A stretch of DNA of 64,000 nucleotides from Pirellula sp. (lineage in GTDB: Bacteria; Planctomycetota; Planctomycetia; Pirellulales; PNKZ01). The translations under genes and the position numbers were made by a program. The notes under the pieces are model-generated. The model was not told where the DNA came from. It saw only the letters and a list, made by a program, of their open reading frames with translations, and did no database searches. The number at the start of each line of letters is the position of its first letter. Position 1 is the stretch's first letter. This document shows positions 45,916 through 57,683 of this stretch, one piece after another. The stretch spans positions 1-64,000 of the forward strand of contig PNKZ01000007.1 of assembly GCA_013822735.1 (NCBI GenBank), in the 5' to 3' direction.

Positions 45916-47528
45916 ATGCCTATCAGACTTTCCAACCTTCGTTTGCCCGTCGACGCGCCGGAGGCGGAGCTTCCCGCCGAGGTCGCCGGTGCGCTCTCGC
46001 TGAAGCCGGCCGATATTCGCCGCTGGCGGATCCTGCGCAAAAGCCTCGACGTGCGCGACAAACGCGATTTGGCGTTTGTGTATTCGACGGAAGTCGTGGT
46101 CGACGACGAAGTGCGCATGTTGGCGCGTGCGCAAGCCGCGCGGCGCGGGATCCAGGCCGACCTGTTCACGGAACCGCCCTTTGAAATGGCCGCCCCCGGC
46201 GGCGAGCCGCTCCGCGAACGGCCGGTGGTCATCGGCTCCGGCCCTGCAGGACTGTTCGCGGCGTACTTTCTTGCCCGGCATGGATACCGGCCGCTGATCT
46301 TGGAGCGCGGCAAAAGCGTACGCGAGCGCATCGGCGACGTGCGGGCCTTGGAAACCGAAGGGGGTCCGCACGATCCGGAGAGCAACTACCTCTTCGGCGA
46401 AGGAGGAGCCGGCACCTTCAGCGACGGCAAACTCACCTGCCGCAACACGGGCGCAGACGTGCGCCGAGTGCTAGAGTTGTTCGCCGAGTGCAAGGGCAAG
46501 GCCTCGGTGCTGTACGACCATCGCCCGCACTTGGGAAGTAATCGACTTCCGGCCGTCGTGAAGGCGATTCGACAGCGCATTCAGGAATTCGGCGGTGAGT
46601 TCCAGTTTGCCTGCCGCGTCGAAGACATGGAGCTCGCCGATGGGCGCATCGAGGCCTTGTCGACTTCGAGCGGTCGCATTGCCGCGCAGGTCGCGGTGCT
46701 CGCCATCGGCCACAGTGCCCGAGATACGTACGCCATGCTCCTGCAGCGCGGCGTGCCGATGGTGCAAAAGCCGTTTCAAATCGGCGTGCGGATCGAGCAT
46801 CCGCAAGACTTGGTGAATCGCGTGCAATACGGCGAGACTCGGCTCGAACAACGGCTCGGCTCGGCCGACTACACGCTCATCGCGCACGGGCCGTCGGATC
46901 TCTTCAGCTTCTGCATGTGCGCAGGCGGGCAGATCATCCCCAGCGTCTCCGAGCCGGGCTATTTCTCGTCGAATGGGATGAGCCTCTCCAAACGCGATAG
47001 CCCGTTTGCGAATAGCGGATTCATGATCACGCTCGAACCGAGCCAATTCGGATCGAGCGACGTGCTCGCCGGCGTCGAAGTGCAGCGGCGTTACGAAGCC
47101 TTGGCGTTTCACGCGGGCCGAGGCGAATATCGCTGCCCCATTCAATGGGCACGCGACTTCATGCACGGCCGCACCTCGAGCGGGTCGCCGCGTACGAGCT
47201 ACCAGCGGGGCGTCGTCACGGCAAACATCGCCGACTTGGTCCCGCCGCAAGTGGCAGAAGCCTTGCGCGGCGGGCTGCCGCTTCTGGATCAACGTTGGCA
47301 GGGGCGCTTCATCCCGGAGGCGACGATCGTCGGCCCGGAAGGTCGCGGCAGCGCGCCGGTGCGGATGCCGCGCGATAACGAAACCCTGGAGAGCACGGGC
47401 ATCGCTGGCCTGTACCCCATCGGCGAAGGTGCCGGATACGCCGGCGGTATTGTGAGCGCCGCGGTCGACGGGCTCCGGGCCGCACGCTCGATCATCGGTC
47501 GCTATGCGCCTTTGGAAGAGGGGCGACA

Positions 47529-47532
<4 letters not shown>
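45916..47532 (+). CDS. FAD-dependent dehydrogenase (COG2509 type)
   Basis: 538 residues from the ATG at 45916. An ATG eight codons earlier is possible. The N-terminal about 90 residues form a small leading domain (MPIRLSNLRLPVDAPEAEL). The FAD Rossmann motif GSGPAGLFAAYFLARHGYRP begins near residue 105, followed by LILERGKSV. Later: FGEGGAGTFSDGKLTCRNTG, FQIGVRIEHPQDLVNR and FSFCMCAGGQIIPS. The C-terminus GIAGLYPIGEGAGYAGGIVS is the second FAD segment. The substrate is unknown. Its stop overlaps the next start (ATGA). Confidence 0.88.
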
Positions 47533-49481
<1,949 letters not shown>

Positions 49482-49543
49482 CGTTGAATTCTCGCCGCAC
49501 CTGGCCGACAATGGGCCGAGCACTTCTCGCAAAGGAAACCGTC

Positions 49544-50770
49544 ATGCCGCAGATTCCCTCGCGCCGCGACTTCATCAAATCCGCCGCCGGTTTGTCGGCC
49601 GCGGCCCTTACCGCCGGCTTCACCTCGACGAGCCGGGGCTACTACGCGAACGAAACGATCAACGTCGCCTGCATCGGCACCGGCGGTCGCTGTCGCAAGC
49701 TGATGGAATCGCTGGTGAAGATTCCCAACGTGCGCATCGCGGCGGTGTGCGACATTTGGGACGTGAACGTCGATCTCGCCAAAAAGCTGGCCGATCCGCA
49801 AGCGATCACGTCGAAGAAGTACCGCGAGATTCTCGATCGCAAAGACATCGACGCGGTGTTGATCGGTGCGCCCGACCATTGGCACGTGCCGATGACCGTC
49901 GACGCCTGCTCGGCCGGCAAGGACGTGTACGTCGAGAAGCCGCTCACGCATGATCTGGCCGAAGGAAAAGCGGTGATCGATGCGCAAAACAACTACAAGC
50001 GCATCGTGCAGGTCGGCATGCAGCAGCGGAGCATGCCGCACTTGCAGAAGGCCCGCGAGATCATCAAAGACGGTACGTTGGGCGACATCCATAAGATTCA
50101 CCTCACCTGGAATCGCAACCAAGCGCGGCACAAGCTCGGCAAGCTGAACGTCGACCCGAGTTCGCTCGTTTGGAAAGATTTTCTCGGTAACGCGAAGGAC
50201 CAACCGTTTGACGAGTACCGCTTCCGCAATTGGCGGTGGTTCTGGGATTTCGGCGGCGGCATCCTGACGGACCTCATGGTGCATTGGATGGACGTCGCCA
50301 ATTGGTTGGCCGACCTCGACGAACCGGAATCGGCGACGACGATCGGCGACAACTTCCAAACGCAAGGCCTGTGGGAAACGCCCGACACGGTGCAAACGCT
50401 CGTGCGCTATCCCGACCGCAAGATTCAGGTCTATTTCGAAGGAACGTTCGTCAACGCCCGGAACGCTTCGATGATCGAGGTGATGGGAAAAGAGGCGACG
50501 CTCTACGCCGATCGCGGCGGGCATATCATTTTCCCGGAGCGCAACAGCAAGGTGCCGAAGAGCGAAATGATTCTCGGCGAAGGGCCGCGCGGCGCCGATT
50601 TCTACGCCCAGCCCGACGGCGAACTGCTGCACCTCACCAACTGGGTGGATTGCATGCGGAGCCGGGCCAAACCGAACGCTCCGGCCGAGGCGGGAGTGCA
50701 GGCCGTGTACGCGGCGCATCTCGGCAACCGTGCCTACCGCTCGGGCCAAGTGGCTCGTTGGGGCGGATAA
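49544..50770 (+). CDS. Tat-exported Gfo/Idh/MocA-family oxidoreductase
   Basis: 408 residues from the ATG at 49544, with AAAGGA before it. The twin-arginine signal is in PSRRDFIKSAAGLSAAALTA. The NAD(P)-binding fold starts at INVACIGTGGRC, then VCDIWDVNV, ILDRKDIDAVLIGAPDHWHV and the EKP motif (VYVEKPLTH), which carries the catalytic-type Lys. Planctomycetes have many such exported paralogues whose cofactor is bound before export. Sugars or inositols are common substrates in the family. The next gene, tsaD, starts six bases after its stop. Confidence 0.93.
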   Translation: MPQIPSRRDFIKSAAGLSAAALTAGFTSTSRGYYANETINVACIGTGGRCRKLMESLVKIPNVRIAAVCDIWDVNVDLAKKLADPQAITSKKYREILDRKDIDAVLIGAPDHWHVPMTVDACSAGKDVYVEKPLTHDLAEGKAVIDAQNNYKRIVQVGMQQRSMPHLQKAREIIKDGTLGDIHKIHLTWNRNQARHKLGKLNVDPSSLVWKDFLGNAKDQPFDEYRFRNWRWFWDFGGGILTDLMVHWMDVANWLADLDEPESATTIGDNFQTQGLWETPDTVQTLVRYPDRKIQVYFEGTFVNARNASMIEVMGKEATLYADRGGHIIFPERNSKVPKSEMILGEGPRGADFYAQPDGELLHLTNWVDCMRSRAKPNAPAEAGVQAVYAAHLGNRAYRSGQVARWGG

Positions 50771-50775
50771 CCGGC

Positions 50776-51786
50776 ATGCTGCTCGTCATCGAATCGACTT
50801 GCGACGAAACCGCGGCGGCGCTCATTGACGAGCAACTGCAGGTGCGCGGCTCCAGCGTCGCGACGCAAGATGCGCTCCATCAGCGGTTTGGCGGCGTGGT
50901 GCCGGAGATCGCCTCGCGGGCGCATGTCGAGCGCATCCTGCCGGTGATCGACGAATGCTTGCGCCGTGCGAAGGCGACGCTCCGCGACGTCACGGCCGTG
51001 GCCGTCGCGAATACGCCGGGCCTCGCGGGTTCGCTGCTCGTCGGCTTGTCGGCGGCCAAGGCGCTTTGCGTGGCGCTCGACGTGCCGCTCGTGGCCGTGA
51101 ACCATATCCATGCGCACGTGTATGCCTGCCGCGTGGCATCCGGCGTCGACATATTCCCTTGCGTCGGCTTCGTCGTCAGCGGCGGACACACGACGTTGTT
51201 CAACTGCCGGTCGCCGTTGGAGTTTACGGTGCTCGGCGGCACGATCGATGATGCGGCCGGGGAAGCTTTCGACAAGACGGCGAGCCTGCTGGGGCTGCCT
51301 TATCCGGGCGGGCCGTATATCGAGAAAGCTGCCGTCGGCGGCGACCCGAAGGCGTTTCGCTTTCCGCGCACGTTCTTAAACGAAGAGCGACTGGAGTTTA
51401 GCTTCAGCGGCATCAAGACGGCCGTGCGGTATGCCATTGCGCCGCAAGGGACCGAAGTCGTCGCGCCGCCGCCGGGCTCCAAACTGCTGGCCGATCTCGC
51501 GGCGAGCTTTCAGCAAGCGGTCGTCGATACGTTGATCGGCAAAGCGGAAGCGGCGCTAAAACGCACAGGCTACTCGACGCTTTGCGTCGGCGGCGGCGTT
51601 GCGGCCAACGGTAGTTTTCGTACGCAGTTGGAAGCGCGCATGAAGAAGCTCGGCGTGCGGCTCTTCATTGCTCCGCGGGAGCTCTGCACGGATAACGCCG
51701 TGATGGGAGCGATTGCCTGGGAGCGGCTGCGGGCCGGGCTGGTCGAATCACTGGAGCTTGACGTGGTGCCGGGGCTGGAACGGTAA
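50776..51786 (+). CDS. tsaD: tRNA N6-adenosine threonylcarbamoyltransferase
   Basis: 336 residues from the ATG at 50776. The frame stretches much further upstream, but that part overlaps the oxidoreductase and is a shadow. TsaD completes the t6A modification of ANN-decoding tRNAs with TsaB, TsaE and TsaC. Family motifs: LLVIESTCDETAAAL, metal-binding HIHAHVYACR, FVVSGGHTTL, DDAAGEAFDK and GGVAANGSFR, then FIAPRELCTDNAVMGA near the C-terminus. It is close to the usual length and complete. Confidence 0.95.
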   Translation: MLLVIESTCDETAAALIDEQLQVRGSSVATQDALHQRFGGVVPEIASRAHVERILPVIDECLRRAKATLRDVTAVAVANTPGLAGSLLVGLSAAKALCVALDVPLVAVNHIHAHVYACRVASGVDIFPCVGFVVSGGHTTLFNCRSPLEFTVLGGTIDDAAGEAFDKTASLLGLPYPGGPYIEKAAVGGDPKAFRFPRTFLNEERLEFSFSGIKTAVRYAIAPQGTEVVAPPPGSKLLADLAASFQQAVVDTLIGKAEAALKRTGYSTLCVGGGVAANGSFRTQLEARMKKLGVRLFIAPRELCTDNAVMGAIAWERLRAGLVESLELDVVPGLER

Positions 51787-51810
51787 AACACCGCGATCCG
51801 GAAACGCAGA

Positions 51811-51831
51811 CGGCGGGGATGAACCCCGCCG
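51811..51831. terminator. Hairpin between convergent tsaD and the vWA gene
   Basis: CGGCGGGG (51811-51818) and CCCCGCCG (51824-51831) form an 8-bp GC-rich stem with a 5-base loop, ATGAA. No T-run follows on either side, so it may be a weak two-way terminator or one of the dispersed gene-end palindromes. Confidence 0.5.
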
Positions 51832-51866
51832 CTCGCTGGAACTCAAATTGACGCGAAGTGTTGCGC

Positions 51867-54800
51867 TTAGGAGCCGGTACCGCCCGACGTACCGCTTGAG
51901 CCGGCCGCGTAGTTGAACGTGTTCACTTCCGGGATGGTCGAGAACATCGGCTGGGCCGTGATGCGGACATAGCGGCGATCGTGCGACACGACCGACGTGG
52001 CCGACATGTTACGACCGGTCGGCAACGTGATGATGACCGGTTGGTAACCGACGGCGCCGCGCAGGAACAGGTTCGGGTTGAGGTACGGGTTCGTCGGCGT
52101 GATGGTCGGATCGGTGGCGGAGCTCAGCTGTTGGGCCAGAATCTGGTTGCCCAAAGCCATCTGACCTTGCACGGCGTTGGCCACTTGGATGTCTTTCAAC
52201 GATTCCGTGCGGCGACCGTTTTGCATATCGAACGACGCCACGGCTTGGTCGCCGTCGAGCGGGATCTGCTTGTGGAAGGTCTTCTGCTTCGGCGAGCCCT
52301 TGTGGGCCACGATGTCGACCGTAACGGTGTCGGCGGTGACCTTGCCCCAGACGCGCTTGGCGAGCATGCGATAGTCGCCGTTGAAGCCTTGCGGGCAAAC
52401 GTAGGTTTCGGTGTGCAGATTCGTGGCCTTGTCGAAGGTGTCGCCGATCAACACGCCGCCGGCGGTCGAACGGGGATTACGGAACGAGCAGAGCGAACCG
52501 GTCGGCTCTTCGACGATGAGATCGACGTCGGCATCGCCCGACCAGGAAACGGTGATCGTGCAATCGCGGACTTGGGCCGCGGTGAGGGCCGACTGGAAGG
52601 CTTCGGCTTCGGCCGCGCGCTTCTCCGACTTGAGGCGCTCGACCAAGGCGTTGGCCGTTCGCAGACCGGCTTCGTAAATCAAGATTTGATCGTGCGGCCA
52701 AGCTTGCGACACAATGCCGAGCGACGTCCACTTCAGGCCTTCGACGTCGTCGAGGCGTTGAGCGATCCGGAGTCCGTAGACATACGGTTCCGGACGGGTC
52801 GGCTGCATCTTCGAAACTTGGCGATAGAGGTCCAAGGCTCGACCTTGCAAAGCGCCGCCGCCGAAATTCGACTTGAGCATGTAGTCGGCGACCTTGAGCA
52901 GATCGTCCGGCTGGTTGCTGAAGTCGACGGCCGAAAGCAGCGCGCGTTCGATTTCCGAAACGCGAGCGCCTTGCGACTCCATGGCCAAACCCAACGCTTC
53001 ATACATCCAGGGTTGGGCCTGACCATGACGCAGAGCGGCCATGATGACGGCCGCGGCATGCTCGGGCTTCTCGGCCTTGAACAGCTTGCGAACCGTGGCC
53101 CGCACGACGGCCGGCTCTTCACTATGGGCGGCAAAGTGAGCTTCCCAAACCTTGGTCGGGTCGGCTCCTTCTTCGAGCGTAATTTGAATCGGCTTCACTT
53201 CGGCGACCGGAGCGAACTTGGCGGCTTCGAAGCCGGGGTTCACTTGCGGAGCCGCTTGGGGAGCAACCGGAGCAGCTTGCGGAGCGACGCTGCGGCCCGA
53301 GAGACGAAGGTCGTCTTCGACGGCGAACATACCGCCGCCGCCACCGCCCATGCCGCCCATACCGCCGCCACCCATGCCGCCCATGCCGCCGCCGCCGCCC
53401 ATCATGCCGCCGGAACCGCCGCCCAAACCGCCCATGCCGGAGATGCCGCCTTGGGGAATCGGAATGACGAGATCGGCGACCGGATAGACGCGCGTCGGAG
53501 TTTTCGTTTCAGCGGCGGTCTTCGTCGTGATGACGAGCACTTCGTTTTCAATGACGTAGGTGAGGGCTTGCTCTTCCAAGATCAGGCGGAGCGCCGACTT
53601 GAGCGTGAGGTCCTTCAACTGCTTGTTGATCAACGTTTCGCTTCCCTTACCGTCGGCGGTGAGGGCGGCGTTGTCGAGTTCGATGTTGATCTTGTGACGA
53701 AGTTCCAGATCGTTCACGACGTCGCCCAGTTGCGTATCGAGGTATTGCACTTCGGTTCGCTTGTCGAGTTCGTCGAGGATTCGCGTTTCGGCATCGTTCG
53801 ACTGAGCCAGGCTGATGCGATCGAACTTCTTACGCTTTTCGGTCAGCAGTTCCCAGGTGTCTTTGGCGGGGTACAGAATCGGAGTTTCGTCGGCGAACGG
53901 AACCGCCGAACGCTCGATGGCCAAGAGATTGAGAACGAGACCTTGTCGACGTTCGTCGCGCTGCGCGATGGCGGTCTCGTAGGTGCTTACGTTAAATGCG
54001 TAGCCCATGCCCTGCGCCACGGCCGGAGCATTGGGGGTGGAGTCGAGCGCCAAGCGGGCCGTGTTTTCCGCGTCGCGATAGCGGCGTTCGTCCATCAAAT
54101 CTTCAAAGCGGGCCATCAACTGTTCGGTCTTCTGTTGATTGCCGATCAAGTCGCGATAGAGGCGATCTTGTTCTTGTTGCTTGGCCAACACCGATTCCAA
54201 TTGAATGCGTTGTTCTTCGGCAAGCTTCGCTTGGCGATCGGCCGTGCGGAGTCCGGTTTCGATTTGCTCCAGAAGTTGCGTCTTCACGGCCCCTTCGAGT
54301 TCGGGAACGCCGAGCACGCGCTCTTGAAGAGCCTTGAGAGCCGCGCGGGCCGCATCCGGGTCGCGGTCCATGATGCTGCGAGCTTGGTTCAAACCGTTTT
54401 GCACTTCGGTCGTCATGATCTGCTTAATGACCGACGTTTGCTGATTGGCTTTGTCGAGCATGCTGCCCGCAGCGACCTCGCCATCGGCGGGCGCGGCATC
54501 CGTCGGAGGAGCGGGCGGCGGAGGGACATCCGCGGCCGGGGCGCCGGGAACGGGTTCGCCGGCCGGAGGTTGGAAGTTCACGAGTTTCAGGTCGTGCGTG
54601 CCGCCGACCTTGCCTTCTTTGCGAGCCGTGAGCACGGCCGTGCGAATGGCCTTGGCTTCGCCGTTGGAAGGATCGAGACGGAGTGCTTCGGTGACCAGCT
54701 TTTCGGCCTGATCGTAGCTGCCGACCGCCACGGCTTGCTTGCCGAGTTGCAGCAGGGAGTACGCTTCGACGTTGACGAGGCGACGCATTTCTTTCAGGCC

Positions 54801-55847
54801 GTTGGAACCGACCGTCGGCAACGAAATGCCGCCGTCTTTGCGGGCCAGGCTGATGAGTTCGGGGAGATAGGAGTGATCGTCGGCCGTGGCGACGGGGGCC
54901 GTCGTCCAGGCGAGAGAGACCGGCTTGCCTTGCACCATGGCTTCGACCGTGATGCTGACTTCGGCCACCGGCTTGCCGAGGCCGACCAACACGGTGTCGC
55001 GGTTGAAGCGAAGCGGAGGGAACTGCTTCGGGTAAACTTCCGTGACCGAATCAGGCAGCGAGACTTTCGTCGGCCAAGCAACCGCGCCGACGGCGCTTTC
55101 GGCCAAGTAGCCGCCGAATTGCTTGCCGTTGAGATTCTCGCTATCGACCAGCAGCATGCCGCCGGTGTGGTTGGCCAAGACGCCGAGCAGGATGGCATCG
55201 ACACGCGGACCGACCGCGAAGCTGTTCACGGAAATCTGCTTGGCGACGAGTTGGTTGATGCCTTGTTGCATCTCGGCACTCGCCACGAGACCGCCGAGGC
55301 TCATGCCGTCGCCGATGTAGACGGCGGAGCGAGCGCGATCGGCGGTGAGTTCTTTGCCGTCGAATGAAGCAACGGTCGCCGTAACGGCTTTGTGCATGTC
55401 GGTGGTGCCGAGCGGCGTGCGCGTGCGGAGCGCCGCGACGGCGGCTTGCATTTCGGCGGAGGCCGGAGCGACGAACGTGGGCGTGAGCGCCACGGCGTCG
55501 ATATCGACGGCCATCAGGCGGACGCGGTCGTTTTCACCGAGCGAGCCCAAGAAGAAGTCCAGGGCGTCGAGCGCCTTGTCGCGGAAGTGATTGACTTGGC
55601 TGGCCGAAGTGTCGAACAGCACGACGATATCGTGCGCCCCGGGAGCGGCGGGACGTTGCTCGGCGCCCGGCAACACGGCCAAGGCGAAGTATTCGGAACC
55701 GTCGGCTGCGGCGAAGGTTTCCATCCGCGCGGCCGGGGCTTGGGCCCGGAGAGATGCACCGGGCAACGCGACGCAAATGCCCAACACGGCGCACGCCGAA
55801 GCAACGAAGCGGAGGCCCATTCGCGAGCGACGAAGGCTCATCGACAT
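51867..55847 (-). CDS. Large exported protein: vWA, helical, STN-like, Gly/Met-rich and DUF2135-like regions
   Basis: 1326 residues from the ATG at 55847, chosen because GGGAG lies 7 bases upstream. Order: signal peptide (about 1-38); vWA domain with MIDAS start DTSAS at 79-83, TTDMHK and YIGDGMS (about 70-240); a TPR-like region (about 365-420); a Pro/Ala linker; a long coiled-coil region (about 480-600); an STN/secretin-N-like domain (about 689-797, TEVQYLDTQLGDVVNDLELR); a Gly/Met-only stretch (about 798-840, GMGGMGGGGMGGMGGGGGG); a helical repeat region (about 890-1050); and a DUF2135-like domain (about 1095-1190, ITVSWSGDADVDLIVEEPTG). The mix suggests a surface or periplasmic scaffold that binds partners through the metal site. 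Role unknown. Confidence 0.8.
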   Translation of the reverse strand: MSMSLRRSRMGLRFVASACAVLGICVALPGASLRAQAPAARMETFAAADGSEYFALAVLPGAEQRPAAPGAHDIVVLFDTSASQVNHFRDKALDALDFFLGSLGENDRVRLMAVDIDAVALTPTFVAPASAEMQAAVAALRTRTPLGTTDMHKAVTATVASFDGKELTADRARSAVYIGDGMSLGGLVASAEMQQGINQLVAKQISVNSFAVGPRVDAILLGVLANHTGGMLLVDSENLNGKQFGGYLAESAVGAVAWPTKVSLPDSVTEVYPKQFPPLRFNRDTVLVGLGKPVAEVSITVEAMVQGKPVSLAWTTAPVATADDHSYLPELISLARKDGGISLPTVGSNGLKEMRRLVNVEAYSLLQLGKQAVAVGSYDQAEKLVTEALRLDPSNGEAKAIRTAVLTARKEGKVGGTHDLKLVNFQPPAGEPVPGAPAADVPPPPAPPTDAAPADGEVAAGSMLDKANQQTSVIKQIMTTEVQNGLNQARSIMDRDPDAARAALKALQERVLGVPELEGAVKTQLLEQIETGLRTADRQAKLAEEQRIQLESVLAKQQEQDRLYRDLIGNQQKTEQLMARFEDLMDERRYRDAENTARLALDSTPNAPAVAQGMGYAFNVSTYETAIAQRDERRQGLVLNLLAIERSAVPFADETPILYPAKDTWELLTEKRKKFDRISLAQSNDAETRILDELDKRTEVQYLDTQLGDVVNDLELRHKINIELDNAALTADGKGSETLINKQLKDLTLKSALRLILEEQALTYVIENEVLVITTKTAAETKTPTRVYPVADLVIPIPQGGISGMGGLGGGSGGMMGGGGGMGGMGGGGMGGMGGGGGGMFAVEDDLRLSGRSVAPQAAPVAPQAAPQVNPGFEAAKFAPVAEVKPIQITLEEGADPTKVWEAHFAAHSEEPAVVRATVRKLFKAEKPEHAAAVIMAALRHGQAQPWMYEALGLAMESQGARVSEIERALLSAVDFSNQPDDLLKVADYMLKSNFGGGALQGRALDLYRQVSKMQPTRPEPYVYGLRIAQRLDDVEGLKWTSLGIVSQAWPHDQILIYEAGLRTANALVERLKSEKRAAEAEAFQSALTAAQVRDCTITVSWSGDADVDLIVEEPTGSLCSFRNPRSTAGGVLIGDTFDKATNLHTETYVCPQGFNGDYRMLAKRVWGKVTADTVTVDIVAHKGSPKQKTFHKQIPLDGDQAVASFDMQNGRRTESLKDIQVANAVQGQMALGNQILAQQLSSATDPTITPTNPYLNPNLFLRGAVGYQPVIITLPTGRNMSATSVVSHDRRYVRITAQPMFSTIPEVNTFNYAAGSSGTSGGTGS

Positions 55848-56339
55848 TTCAAAACTCCCGGCCAAATAACTCATGGAGGTAAGCGATCACGGATTCCACA
55901 TCGCTCGGAAGAATCGCGACTACCGAAGCGTGGCCGGGATCCCTGAGAAAATCGAGGGAAAGCCGACGAAACACGGCAGATCGACATCCATCCGAACGGA
56001 GGGGACGCAACTAAGCGTAGAAATGCATCGACCCGAAGGTAGACAGATCTACTTTACGCAGCTTTCCCAGGGTGTGCCAATAAAAATCAAGGGATTTATG
56101 GCACTTAGTCGAGGTGGGCCGCCAGTTTACGTCTCTGAGATGGGATGGGAATGAGACGGGCAAAACGAAACAATAGCGCTCGTAGCGACTATAGGGAATT
56201 TCCCGCTGCGCGACGGGCTGACATGTATCAGGTTCGGTTTGCCAACCAATGAAAACGCCGGAGGTAGAGGGCCGACACCCTCATCCTCCGGCGATGCGTT
56301 GCTGACGCGACGTATTCAGTGCTGGTCCGGCCTAGCGGA
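55848..56339. other. Intergenic region upstream of the vWA gene
   Basis: 492 bases, richer in A and T than the neighbouring genes. It should hold the promoter of the leftward vWA gene. The frame 55873-56154 on the plus strand (93 codons) uses AGA, ATA and CGA codons rare in neighbours, and I do not call it a gene. The 3' end contains the terminator of the next leftward gene. Confidence 0.5.
56251..56293 (-). terminator. Terminator of the leftward gene at 56340
   Basis: On the minus strand the stem CGCCGGAGG pairs with CCTCCGGCG (plus-strand arms at 56256-56264 and 56285-56293), with an inner GGG/CCC pairing, and is followed by TTTTC. The location 47 bases past the stop fits an intrinsic terminator. 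Confidence 0.75.
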
Positions 56340-57311
56340 CTACTTTTGCGTTTTCGAGGGGAGCTTGGCGCTGAGGGTCGAAGCTTGGCTCTCGCCTTGA
56401 CCTGCGGCCCAACCGGAGACGAACAGTGCTAAGTACTGCTCAGTCGATGATTTGCGGAGGACCTGGACTCGCTCGATCAGGTCGTCGAGGGCACGGCCGG
56501 CCTGGGCCAGCACCCCTGCGTTGCCCGTGGCGGCGGCAGCGACCGGCGATTCCACGACCGGAGCGGCGTAGTACGAGCCTAGTAGCGCGGTACCGCTTTC
56601 TGCGACGTGCAAGGCCGGGGTCCAGAAACCTTGCGGGCCGATGATCCCGTGCGACTTCAGCTCGACCCCAGGCTTCGAAACCGACTTGCCGATGCGAATT
56701 TTGGTGCGCGAGACCGGCAACTTTGCGGCGGAGCCCACCGTCGGCAACCCGCCGTGAGCAATCACCTGGCCCGAGCGACCTTGCCAGCCGAACTCAGCAA
56801 CCGCCGGCGAGAGCAACGGTGAGCCGATCGGCAGGATCGAGGCCCGAACGTCCGACTGAATTGCTTGCTTCGCGGCGGGAGCGGCATCCCGCGTGATCGA
56901 GCTCGCGACCCGCGTCAGCACCGGTGCGGCAACCGCTTTGCTCGGTGCCGGCTTCTTACTTTGCTCGGCGACCAGTCGGCCGACCTTCCCGGTCGACACC
57001 CCGCGAAAGTCGGCAAACGGCGGCTTCACGGCTTGCGTCGGCAGAGCGTCGATCGACTTGGGAAGCCGTTCGATCAGGCTCAGGTACGCGCTGCGAACAT
57101 CAACCGGCTTCCAACCTGCCGCGTTCCAGGCCGGCTCGCTTTCCGCCGTCGCAAGGTACGTCACCTGCGTTACTCGTTGTTGCGAGTAGGCGGGGGAACG
57201 ATCCAGGGGGCGATGGTCGACGCCGGCGCGGCGGCTGGCGTTGCCTGCGGCAACGATCGACGAAGCGAGCGTACAAAGCAACGTGAACAACGCAAAGGGT
57301 GTGCGATTCAT
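56340..57311 (-). CDS. Exported protein of unknown function
   Basis: 323 residues. The start at 57311 has TAGGAG 7 bases upstream. A signal peptide (about 1-22, MNRTPFALFTLLCTLASSIV) is clear. The mature protein is rich in Ala, Ser and Val, lacks cysteines, and shows no domain I can name. Stretches such as YLSLIERLPKSIDALPTQAV and GPQGFWTPALHVAESGTALL do not match families I know. Low-complexity spacers suggest an extended surface or wall protein. It is a single gene with its own terminator. Confidence 0.75.
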   Translation of the reverse strand: MNRTPFALFTLLCTLASSIVAAGNASRRAGVDHRPLDRSPAYSQQRVTQVTYLATAESEPAWNAAGWKPVDVRSAYLSLIERLPKSIDALPTQAVKPPFADFRGVSTGKVGRLVAEQSKKPAPSKAVAAPVLTRVASSITRDAAPAAKQAIQSDVRASILPIGSPLLSPAVAEFGWQGRSGQVIAHGGLPTVGSAAKLPVSRTKIRIGKSVSKPGVELKSHGIIGPQGFWTPALHVAESGTALLGSYYAAPVVESPVAAAATGNAGVLAQAGRALDDLIERVQVLRKSSTEQYLALFVSGWAAGQGESQASTLSAKLPSKTQK

Positions 57312-57683
57312 CCCGCAATCTCCTACCGGGGGTCGTCATCCGTGCTCCAGCGCACGACTGCCGGGGCATCGAAGCCTGGTGGGGGGCAGCTAGCATACGG
57401 TATCGGAACCAATCAAGTTTTGCTGTTAGGCAAACTGCGAAGTTCGCGTTGTGCGTGCTGAGCGTATTGCTCGGGTTGTTTGCGGGAGATTGACGGGGAT
57501 CGGTTCCTCCGATCGTGCGTCTCATTTTCATCGTGGTCGATGTACATTCGCGGTCGACACGATCGGCAAACTCCGCCTCCCTTCGTTTCGAGATTTCAGG
57601 TATGGATTACGCCGACAAATCCGCGCGACGCTGGAGCCGCGTGCGGAATTGGAACATGTGACGCTTGAGAGAAAGAACGAGCT
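57312..57683. other. Divergent intergenic region
   Basis: 372 bases between the leftward secreted protein and the rightward protease. A small hairpin, GATCGG (57498-57503) with CCGATC (57509-57514), lies in the middle. It should hold both promoters. I see no gene. Confidence 0.4.

Noticed and set aside
53330-53455. Low-complexity run that might be a tandem repeat or assembly error
   Set aside because: It encodes an uninterrupted Gly/Met stretch inside an intact frame, so it is coding sequence.
51981-55367. 1128-codon plus-strand frame opposite the vWA gene
   Set aside because: Long only because the opposite gene has strong codon bias. Composition is Arg/Glu/His-rich and shows no domain.
55873-56154. 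93-codon plus-strand frame upstream of the vWA gene
   Set aside because: Codon use unlike neighbours, no known family, and it would overlap the promoter region of the divergent gene.
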